Assembly: GCA_017948555.1 (NCBI GenBank)
Contig: JAFMYY010000004.1
Span: 186,001-250,000 of the forward strand
Origin: Cesiribacteraceae bacterium YIM B00369
Lineage (GTDB): Bacteria > Bacteroidota > Bacteroidia > Cytophagales > Cyclobacteriaceae
DNA: 64,000 nucleotides
Direction: 5' to 3'
Shown: positions 31,901 through 36,137 of the stretch, piece after piece
How the letters are laid out: each line of letters starts with the position of its first letter
Numbering within the stretch: position 1 is the stretch's first letter
Program-made: the position numbers and the translations under genes
Notes under the pieces: generated by a model
What the model was told of the DNA's origin: nothing
The model's input: the letters and a program-made list of their open reading frames with translations, nothing else
The model's database searches: none

Positions 31901-33974
31901 TTTCTTTCGAAACAAGAACAAGGGAGGCACCATTACAAAGCGCCAGAAATATCTGTTCTATGGAGGCATCAAAAGCATAATTGGAAACCTGCAGTATTTT
32001 TTCGTCCTTCTCTATCCCGAATTCCCTGCTTTGGTAGCTCACCAGGTTTACCACACTTTTATGTTCCGTCAATACCCCCTTAGGTTTACCTGTGGAACCG
32101 GAAGTATAAATTATGTAGGCAAGGTTTTCCGGCTGCAGTTTACCACCCGGCTTTTGCACAGGTTCTGCTGCTATTTTACTCTGGTCCTTATCCAGGAGCA
32201 CCCATTCATAACTTCCTGCCAAGGCTGATAATCCTGCCTGAGTTTCGCCTGATCCTACAATTACAGATGCTTTGGTATCTTCCAGGATGTAACTGATCCG
32301 CTCCAGCGGATGGTCCGGATCAACAGGTACGTAAGCTCCGCCGGATTTCATTATACCCAGCAAACCAACGATCATCTCTGCTGAACGGTTAATACACAAG
32401 GGAACCGGGCTCTCTTCTTTAATTCCTCTTTTTTGCAGGTAGTGAGCCAGCTGGTTTGAGCGCTGGTCCAGTTCACGGTAAGTAAGCTTTTCCTCACCAA
32501 AAACCAGGGCAGTTCCATCAGGGTTTCCGGCTGCCTGTTCTTCAAAAAGATCAACAAGTGTTTTATCCTCCGGAAATGGCATCTTTACCTGATCAGATAA
32601 GGCTATCAGCTCCCTTTGCTCTTCTTCAGGCACAATAGCAATTTCACCAATCTCCTTATCAAGGGCGGCCGGAAACTGCTCCAGAATAAATAAAAAATGT
32701 TTCCCCAGCTGCTCTGCTTCTTCATCCGAGAAATAGGCCAGCTGGTAATCTAGTCTTAATTGTAAAGGTTGTTGCCTGCCGTAGTCTCTCCACCAGAAAT
32801 GCAGGGGATACATTTCTGACTGGCTGCCCATATCAAATGTTTTGGTCCCGAGTTTACCAAAGGACATATTAAAGTTAAGAAAGGCATAATTAACGGCAAT
32901 ATCGAAGATATTACTCCTGCCTGATGCCATTAGCTTTAACTCCCTGTTCAAATGACTTATCGGGAAACTCTGGTGCCGGTAACCATTCCGCTGCCTGCTT
33001 TTAACCTCCTGCAAAAATTCTGAGAGGCGTTGCCCAGGATTATAAGAACCTTTATATGGAACCATACCGGCAAACATTCCAACAACTGTCCGCTGGCGCT
33101 TATTCCTCCGGTTATGTACCGGGATGCCAAAAACCAGTTCCCGGCGGTTTTCAACCCTTGAAAAATAAATACCCAAGGCAGCAAGGCTTAATTGCTGAAG
33201 ACTTACTCCGGTACGGGATACCAGATCTTCAATTAAGCTTCTCTGCGGTTCAGTTATTTCAATTACCCTGGTTTTGCTAAGCCTCTCCTCAGCAAACCGG
33301 AGGTACTTCTTTTTTAATACCGGTTCCGGCAGTTCACTGAACTGAGCTTTCCAGTAGGAAGCATCTTTTTGGTAAGACTCAGATTCTATATATTCAGCAG
33401 CCTTAGTGGCTTCTTCCTGATAGGAGAAATATTCCGGCGCTTCTGCATCCTGAAGGGCACCTGTAAGCTGAGAATATTTCCAGGCCACGTACTGAGACCA
33501 TACAGAAAAGCCATATCCATCTGTTATGAGGTGATGGTAGCGGCCAAATAAATAATGCTCATTATCGGAAATGGAAAGTATGGCATGTTCGAAGAGCGGA
33601 CCATTTAAATCAAAAGCCTTATTAAACCGCGCCTGCATCCACTCCTTCGCCTGTTTTTCAGGAGATTCAGAATTTGAAAAATCAAGATCTTTCACTTCCA
33701 CTTCCTCCGGATTTTCTTCATAAAAACAGGCAGGTCCTTCCTGGGTGGCAATAAAGCGGAGCCTTAATGCATCAAAAACTCCGGGCAGGCTTTTAAGTAC
33801 CTGGTGAAGCTTTTCTTTTTCAAGTTCTCCATTCAGGACGAAATAGCCGCCTACATTATAATGGGAACTATGGGTGTTTGTAATCTGATCATAATAAACT
33901 TCTTGCTGCGCGGGATGTAAAGGACTTACCTTAATTTGCGGTGTTGCCAACTTCAAAAATTTCGTGCTCTCCAT
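19911..33974 (-). CDS. Non-ribosomal peptide synthetase, modules 1-4 (starter)
   Basis: This 4687-residue enzyme starts the peptide. Approximate residues: starter C 15-440 with HHLITDG; A 470-985, T near 1005; C 1065-1505, A 1518-2005, T near 2045, E 2105-2555; C 2585-3020, A 3040-3530, T near 3575; C 3640-4065, A 4090-4580, T near 4625; acidic tail 4665-4687. All core motifs are intact. I prefer ATG 33974 (MESTKFLKLATPQ), which sits just before the first C-domain motif PLHPAQQ; the frame stays open to a GTG at 34049, but those 25 residues look non-coding. The first C domain resembles the EntF-like starter family, so the first residue is probably acylated by a donor supplied in trans. Predicted order is X, D-Leu, Leu, Gly. 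It hands over to the gene at 19614. Confidence 0.96.
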   Translation of the reverse strand: MESTKFLKLATPQIKVSPLHPAQQEVYYDQITNTHSSHYNVGGYFVLNGELEKEKLHQVLKSLPGVFDALRLRFIATQEGPACFYEENPEEVEVKDLDFSNSESPEKQAKEWMQARFNKAFDLNGPLFEHAILSISDNEHYLFGRYHHLITDGYGFSVWSQYVAWKYSQLTGALQDAEAPEYFSYQEEATKAAEYIESESYQKDASYWKAQFSELPEPVLKKKYLRFAEERLSKTRVIEITEPQRSLIEDLVSRTGVSLQQLSLAALGIYFSRVENRRELVFGIPVHNRRNKRQRTVVGMFAGMVPYKGSYNPGQRLSEFLQEVKSRQRNGYRHQSFPISHLNRELKLMASGRSNIFDIAVNYAFLNFNMSFGKLGTKTFDMGSQSEMYPLHFWWRDYGRQQPLQLRLDYQLAYFSDEEAEQLGKHFLFILEQFPAALDKEIGEIAIVPEEEQRELIALSDQVKMPFPEDKTLVDLFEEQAAGNPDGTALVFGEEKLTYRELDQRSNQLAHYLQKRGIKEESPVPLCINRSAEMIVGLLGIMKSGGAYVPVDPDHPLERISYILEDTKASVIVGSGETQAGLSALAGSYEWVLLDKDQSKIAAEPVQKPGGKLQPENLAYIIYTSGSTGKPKGVLTEHKSVVNLVSYQSREFGIEKDEKILQVSNYAFDASIEQIFLALCNGASLVLVSKETMLDSEKLVQLIEDQGATHLHATPSFLQQLMPGKYGRLKRVIAGGEACPAELAEAWGGYVSFYNEYGPTETTVTATEYLFSPENNQEEKLVPIGRPVANTQLFVLDGNRKLLPEGAAGELYIGGVQVARGYLNLPELTAERFVSNPFSDDPESRLYKTGDLVRWLPDGNLTYLGRLDDQVKIRGYRIETGEVESALNRCKGIRQAVVVAKGDASGNARLVAYVVPEGTLDKESVISQLKDKLPEYMLPSMLAELDEIPLTSNGKVNKKALPDVDAADNISSRYVAPRNETEGKLTEMWQDLLRTGRVGVEDNFFELGGHSLLAVRLLSMLRREFKVELQIKDIFQNPAIAGLAGKIMSAGSAEILPPVVPVNRKGKLPLSFSQERLWFIDQLQGSTHYHLPAVYRLKGDLNKEALGGAFRQIVRRHEVLRTVIRQEDGKGYQQVLDADLELSFMDGHSFADEKDLNAFIKAAIMEPFDLNYDFMLRAVVVELSEQEHLLVVVLHHIASDGLSVPILAQELLRLYETGGDPELAGLEPLPVQYGDYAMWQRNYLKEVQDAQLSFWKEKLQGLETLRLPTDYSRPAVKSNAGGMQSLRLNRNLVKQLENFSGKEGSTLFMSLLSALKVLLHRYSGQEDICVGIPVGGRRLPELDPMIGFFVNSLAIRSGIDPAAGFRSLLQAVKANTLDAYEHQDVPFEKVVEALGVPRNMGISPVFQVMFSLQDTPAVPDLQTDSLIFKGEKLENTTAKFDLSFNAEVTGGEIDINVEYSKDIFTEATIERMLGHFEMLLTGLIQKPETAIGKLEIVREEEQQKLIRDFNPSAAAFPEDQSLVSLFEQKAAENGNATAVSGPEGSLTYRELNARSNQLAAYLIKKGLAKESLVPVCLSRSADLVTALLGILKAGGAYVPVDPSYPAERIRYMLEDTGASLVLSNSTYQHLSEGICDVVLLDAQAEEIAAESDQNPATNLQPSDLAYVIYTSGSTGKPKGVLVEHRGVVNLCSWHIQEYSLSRASKSTMMAGVGFDASAWEIWPVLLSGASLHIVSDGQRLETEKLLSLYEQKGITHSFVPTALVEGLADAEQPEGLALQYVMTGGDQLRTVSTAHLSWKLVNHYGPTENTVVSTAYTLKGNEEGLPPIGKPISNTRAYVLDKWGRMVPQGVAGELCVAGVQVARGYLNRGELTAEKFVQDPFSADPEARMYKTGDLARWLPDGNLEFLGRVDDQVKIRGYRIEPGEVENVLKECKGVEQAVVLARKDAAGNRRLIGYVVAEDLLDKDAVIREMKKSLPDYMIPSVLVELDAIPLTVNGKTDRKALPDVDAAASITSSYVAPRTETEEKLVAIWQDLLQQERVGVEDNFFELGGDSIITIQLVSRARKEGFHFQPRDVFEHQTIASLAGVVTEEAGIRTEQEVLTGSAGLLPIQQWFFEQGFDEPNHFNQSLLLKVDKSLTSDQLNQAFSALVAQHDVLRFIYENKDGEWQQHYGEFIDEKRKVEKVVLKETESEKLAAEITAACNEWQKSLDPGSGKLMRFVLMQTPAGESHNRLLLVIHHLAVDGVSWRILLEDLEAALQAMDSGMPVMLGSKTSSYRQWHETLQQYAATKAIRQQAYWQKVAGTDFSLPSDLNETEATETGSQQNFKLPLNSFLTQALLKEVHRAYNTEINDFLLAALAKSLSDWTGKEQVLIGLEGHGREDISPEMDISRTVGWFTNLYPVLLAPDASRSASGVIQSVKEQLRGIPDKGLGFGALRYMHPDAGVRESLKGLRLEVVFNYLGQLDNAVNGSEWFAPANESSGAATGEKNHQTTKLDVSASIVDGQLQLEWRYSSLLFKEDTIEALANAYLKELTRLIIHCQQKPGTQLTPSDYGLTGKAGYEELEDFLETELNGKPLRGQVSSVYSLSPMQEGLFFHGLYDSESPAYMEQLNCRLTNLKVEEFRQSWELLLQKHSILRSSFHQQMSVPVQCVHKAVELPFEVLDYSGLPEREQQLELAAFRKADIRKGFDFAQPPLLRLTLIRLSEEVYQMIWTHHHLLLDGWSMPVLMHELLTTYEQLKSGAEPLQQEEDRYEDFIRYLEQKDPQEAEQFWKEYLSGVEEPCLLPFVADNGNKDRDRTKGGDEYRNMELLLDDSANKELQQFCQSHHLTVNTIVQGVWSYLLSSYTGQDDAVFGVTVAGRPTELEGSETRVGLYINTIPLRSGFRAQESVKDWLLGLQEGHTHARDYAHTPLPVIQKWQGIRGDLFDTLLVFENYPMGEVLSPERGLQVDELEMEEHTNYPLSIIAKSTEQLSVIFSYNAALLQEEDVKRIKAHFALVMEQIIRQPAIKLAQLELVRDEEQQILINEFNPASVAYPQDQTLVSLFEAQAATNPAAVAVAHGGAFLTYEELNIRSNQLANYLIKKGVGEETIVPVCMERSIELVTALLGILKAGGAYVPVDPSYPEGRIRYMLQDTAAPLVLSSSAHKQLIADDSGEFLLLDSNWDQVSGESVKNPGIQLQPDKLAYVIYTSGSTGKPKGVLVEHGGVVNLCSWHIKEYGLNPLSKSTMMAGVGFDASAWEVWPVLLSGASLHIIDNEQRLDVEGLFSFFHRKGITHSFVPTAIVDQLVKLRQPENLALKYVLTGGDQLRALSTAHLSWKLVNHYGPTENTVVATAYTLTGEEGGLPPIGKPVSNTRAYVLDKTGRLVPQGVAGELCVAGVQVARGYLNRPELTSEKFVQDPFSGEPESRMYKTGDLARWLPDGNLEYLGRIDEQVKIRGYRIEPGEIENVLTQCKGVKQAVVLAKTYEAGNKQLVAYVVPDGAFDKDQITGQLKKSLPDYMVPSALVELEEIPLTRNGKVDKKALPEVDASEALSTLYIAPRNETEEKLAAVWQGLLNVDRVGVEDNFFELGGHSLLVTKMVSAVRKNFGTELQIKEVFAHPTLGGIAEKIKSDKKSGSLLPPINAVPRTQESKFPLSFSQERLWFIDQLQGSSHYHLPAVFRLKGKIDIEAFEDGFRQIVDRHEALRTVLLQEGNKAYQEVMEADRWKLNYMDSDAFLDSTGMQAYIQKTVQEPFDLGKDYMLRAVLLRISENEHLLLVVLHHIASDGWSVTVLVKELAELYEAALQGREPNLPELPVQYRDYAHWQREYLQGEVLEQQQNYWKQKLAGLETLQLPTDFVRPSVQSIRGGRIEVNFDRKLTQKLEQFSKKEGVTLYMSMLAAFKVLLYRYSGQEDICVGSPIAGRTQPAVEPLIGFFVNTLALRSRLEGNAGFRDLLKQVKETTLEAYTQQDIPFEKVVEAVGVTRDMSRSPLFQVMFAMQNTPAVPSIELEGLTFSPEELKNATTKFDLTLDITQRPEGLHMNVEYCSDLFRESTVMRMMDHYQHLLVELMEAPATGLDRIPLLSSNEKKQLIEGFNETAVDYPKDKSLVAIFEEQVAKNPDAVAVVYEGEELSYEQLNRRANQLAQYLRKKGVKEESLVPVCMDRSPLMVIGLLGVLKAGAAYVPLDPSFPQERIHYMLEDSGAELVLAGSNTAEMLAGGGERELVKLDEDWSIIAEESTSRPDAEATPSNLAYVIYTSGSTGKPKGVLIEHSSLVNFLFSMRDILEVESCASLLAVTTYSFDISYLELYLPMLVGGKVIIAPKESAADGFRLKEMLSEHSPSFMQATPATWQMLLDSGWGNNEEVTILVGGEAVREELKDSLTRISPRVWNMYGPTETTIWSSCKELKTAEKITIGKPIANTSFYILDKAGDLAPVGVAGELCIGGDGLARAYHNRPDLTAERFVPDPFSSRPGARMYRTGDLARWLPDGEVEYLSRMDDQVKIRGYRIELGEIESVLQQCDGVGRGVVVAKEDGNGNKRLIGYVVPQESYLKEAVLAHLRSKLPDYMVPAILITLSELPLTPNGKVNRKALPEPDLNELLTHQYVAPRTETEEKLAGIWQDLLKLEQVGVKDNFFELGGDSLLVVRIVSHIREEFSLEIPVNTLFKFSCIADLAEYIEAVSIDTDSVDEDDEDVEVFEL
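19914..19980 (-). other. Acidic C-terminal docking tail of the modules 1-4 NRPS
   Basis: After the last T domain the protein ends in about 20 residues dominated by Asp and Glu (SVDEDDEDVEVFEL). There is no thioesterase or other domain. Such short acidic tails are the known ligands of TubC-type docking domains, and the next gene begins with one. Confidence 0.7.
19980..23075 (-). other. NRPS module 4 (C-A-T), Gly
   Basis: The LCL C domain has HHIASDGWS. The A-domain code reads D-I-L-Q-L-G-M-I-W-K, one change from the classical glycine code DILQLGLIWK. Its A-domain core (FDISYLEL) is clearly different from the leucine and X families in the same cluster. Confidence 0.8.
23130..26245 (-). other. 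NRPS module 3 (C-A-T), Leu-like
   Basis: The C domain begins SLSPMQEGLFFHGLY and has HHLLLDGWS, the DCL type expected after the module 2 E domain. The A-domain code is D-A-W-F-L-G-H-V-V-K, one change from the leucine code. Confidence 0.77.
26290..30785 (-). other. NRPS module 2 (C-A-T-E), D-Leu-like
   Basis: The LCL C domain has HHIASDGLS. The A-domain code reads D-A-W-F-M-G-H-V-V-K, close to leucine. The T domain has FFELGGDSIIT, and the E domain has HHLAVDGVSWRIL, EGHGRED and TVGWFTNLYP. Confidence 0.75.
30830..33935 (-). other. NRPS module 1 (starter C-A-T), unassigned substrate X
   Basis: The starter C domain has YHHLITDGYGFSVW and FDALRLRF, similar to the EntF-type first C domain. The A-domain code reads D-A-E-H-I-G-E-V-T-K, one conservative change from modules 6 and 9. 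The T domain has FFELGGHSLLAVRL. Acidic pocket residues hint at a basic amino acid; this is tentative. Confidence 0.66.
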
Positions 33975-35056
33975 AAATAGTCTGGGTAGTATTTTTTTGT
34001 ACATAGGCATGCTAAAAACAGCCAAAGCTGCACATAATGCTCTATACACATTTCAGATAAAAGTTTTAGCAGATTACACTCAACCAAAAAAATGTAACTG
34101 CTGAAAAAATTAATAACAGGTTGTGAAAATTGACATTACAACTTCAAAAAAAACAAATTTGTTACCATTCGTCATTGAAAAAATATCATGTTAAAAAAAC
34201 AATAATTTTACCCGTGTAAAAATTAATAATTCCTTATCATGGATAAAAATATCAGATACGGATTAAACTTGAAATCTAATTTAGAAACAATTCACCAAAA
34301 TAAAAACAAAACTGTCTGAAAATCATCATATTATTTTAATTCAGTAAAGCTTGTATCTTTTTTTTATTTCAGGAATCCGCTAAAAACTATACGGTAAAAG
34401 AAGGAGGGTCAGAATAAGCAGTAAATCTTATCTGATAGTAATTAAAAAGCCAAATTATATTTTTTTATGTCTGAAAAATGCAATTTACAAAAAATCTTCT
34501 TTTATGTTAAATCCCAGAATCAGATTGTGTTAATGATAATTAATATAAGAATAAGGATAAACCAAAAATATAGTAAACCAAAAGGCTACTTTGGAATATA
34601 TTTAAAACATCATATTTTTAAATTAAAACAGCCTGTACAGAAAATGATTTCCATTGAATCTCCGGTATTTTAACCATTCATAAAAAAGCACCAACCTTTT
34701 TATGGACCCCATGAAAAGAAATCTGTAAGGTATAAACACTGAATTTACACCCTTCTATCAACGGAAAGTTTTAAGTCGCCCTATATACCGAACGTAAGCT
34801 GACCCGGCTCTGAAACCTGCTGACAACAGAATTTTTAAAAACTCATAAACCTGCCTCTTACCCGGAAGAAAACATCCTGTTAATGAGCTTTAAAACAGAT
34901 GCAGGGCAGATTTACCTGGTGAGACAAAATTTAACCTATAATAAATAACACTTGGATAAATTATGAGTTAATTAAATCAGAGCCTGAATTTTTCCTTTTA
35001 TATTTAATCTATTAGTTTTTTTTTTTACATTTCAGTTAACCCTCAATCAAATCAAG
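33975..35056. other. AT-rich divergent spacer upstream of the NRPS
   Basis: About 1.1 kb separates the minus-strand NRPS start from the plus-strand lipoprotein gene. It is strikingly A/T-rich and contains only short, low-complexity open frames. The promoters of both flanking genes should lie here, but I see no convincing TAnnTTTG box for either; the nearest on the minus strand is TTATTTTG at about 34299-34306, one mismatch. A small inverted repeat (TTTTAC-ccgt-GTAAAA) lies at 34206-34221. No RNA gene, transposase or attachment site is recognisable. Confidence 0.6.
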
Positions 35057-35530
35057 ATGAAAGAATTTTTAAAATACTCCTGTTTTTTACTCGCTTTTAT
35101 TGTTTGCTTCAGCAGCTGCAAAGATGACTCAGCAAATACTGAAGATGTTGTAACTCAGGAAGAAATTAAGAATGAAAAAATAGAAATGCTTGCCGGCACA
35201 GAAGGAAAATCATGGGTTCTGGTAAGTGCCACCTCTTTTCTCGGAGACGTTACCGGTTTTTTTCGCCCATGTGAGTTAGATAACATTTTCAGGCTATACC
35301 CTGAAGGCACAGGAGAATACAGAAGTGGTGAAGTGAAGTGTGAAGATAATGAACCTGAAATTATAAATACAGGAAACTGGGAGCTTTCAGAAAACGGAGA
35401 AACTTTATCCCTGAATATGGGCTGGATCGACAATAATGCTAAAATAGTGGAATTAACAGAAAACCTCCTGCGCCTCGAAGTAAACTTCCAGGGCCAGAAA
35501 ATTAATACCACCTTCAATCCTGCACCATAA
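35057..35530 (+). CDS. Putative lipoprotein, lipocalin-like
   Basis: This is a 157-residue protein with a lysine-containing signal peptide and a lipobox-like FSSC at residues 18-21, so Cys21 is the likely lipidation site. The mature part starts with an acidic linker. It then shows alternating beta-strand patterns (GKSWVLVSAT, GTGEYRSGEV, TGNWELSENGETLSL, LLRLEVNFQGQKINTTF) that resemble the lipocalin-like or META-like small lipoproteins of Bacteroidota. It is monocistronic, read away from the NRPS, and ends at a very strong terminator. No catalytic residues are evident and the role is unknown. Its proximity to the NRPS may be accidental. Confidence 0.8.
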   Translation: MKEFLKYSCFLLAFIVCFSSCKDDSANTEDVVTQEEIKNEKIEMLAGTEGKSWVLVSATSFLGDVTGFFRPCELDNIFRLYPEGTGEYRSGEVKCEDNEPEIINTGNWELSENGETLSLNMGWIDNNAKIVELTENLLRLEVNFQGQKINTTFNPAP

Positions 35531-35564
35531 ACAGAAAACCAGCATAACCTTAAAAAGATAAGAT

Positions 35565-35619
35565 CCCCCCGGATTCTTTTCTGTTCCTGACAGACAGAAT
35601 CCGGGGGGGGATTTTTTTT
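35565..35619 (+). terminator. Strong intrinsic terminator after the lipoprotein gene
   Basis: A perfect 13-bp stem (CCCCCCGGATTCT at 35565-35577 with AGAATCCGGGGGG at 35596-35608) and an 18-base loop are followed by GGA and eight T. It lies between convergent genes and may also serve the minus strand, though the T-tract there is weaker. Confidence 0.88.
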
Positions 35620-35645
35620 CAGCTCATTCGCCTATATCAACAACC

Positions 35646-35993
35646 TTAAATACGTGGCTTATATCCGTAGTAGTTATAAACATCGGTGATATACCTTCTG
35701 TCGGGCCGGCGGGACTGGTCGGCAATATCCAGCTGAGGAGCCTCTTTAAATTTATCCTTGTGCACGTCCATAAAATAGGTATCGGAATCAGGATTATAAC
35801 GGAGTGCCTCAAAAGGTATTGGCAGGTACTTCTCTCCCATTCCCAGAAAACCACCGGAAGCAAGCAGCAGACAGGCTACTTCGCCGGTTTGTGAGTCCAG
35901 TAAAACATCGTGAACATCACCCAGGCTGTCCCCATCAGCATTCTTCACGCTTACATTTTTAAATTTATCGAAAGAAAATATTTCTGTTTTCAT
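35646..35993 (-). CDS. PRC-barrel domain protein
   Basis: This is a 115-residue soluble protein with no signal peptide. Residues 5-75 follow the PRC-barrel pattern: a strand with an Asp-Gly turn (NVSVKNADGDSLGDVHDVLLD), then SQTGEVACLLLASGG, then LPIPFEALRYNPDSDTYFMDV. PRC-barrel proteins occur in RNA processing, photosynthetic and stress-related contexts, so the fold does not give a function. The C-terminal tail is rich in Arg and Tyr (RRPDRRYITDVYNYYGYKPR) and probably disordered. It is divergent from leuS and convergent with the lipoprotein gene, so it is probably a single-gene unit. Confidence 0.85.
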   Translation of the reverse strand: MKTEIFSFDKFKNVSVKNADGDSLGDVHDVLLDSQTGEVACLLLASGGFLGMGEKYLPIPFEALRYNPDSDTYFMDVHKDKFKEAPQLDIADQSRRPDRRYITDVYNYYGYKPRI

Positions 35994-36091
35994 AGTATTT
36001 ATAATATTATGTTGCTCTTTTTTTATTAAAGAGCCTTTTTCCTTAAATGTTTAAGGTTTAGCTTTTAATTTTTAAAAAGGGGTATTTCTGC

Positions 36092-36099
36092 TATTTTTG
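36092..36099 (+). promoter_or_regulatory. Candidate -7 box of the leuS promoter
   Basis: TATTTTTG matches the Bacteroidota -7 consensus TAnnTTTG and lies 39 bases before the leuS start. A second near-match (TATTTCTG) lies at 36083-36090. The -33 element is weak: a T-run at 36063-36066 is the only candidate. Confidence 0.5.
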
Positions 36100-36137
36100 C
36101 ATTTGCAACAACCATAAGACAATTAATATTTTTTCCA

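Noticed and set aside
1-34000. Regularly recurring near-identical DNA segments that could suggest a repeat array or CRISPR
   Set aside because: Periodicity is about 3-4.5 kb and matches module length; all copies are coding A, C, T and E domains, with no short direct repeats and spacers.
34467-34673. 68-codon plus-strand frame in the AT-rich spacer
   Set aside because: Low-complexity Lys/Ile/Asn-rich translation without a recognisable domain or start context, as expected by chance in AT-rich DNA.
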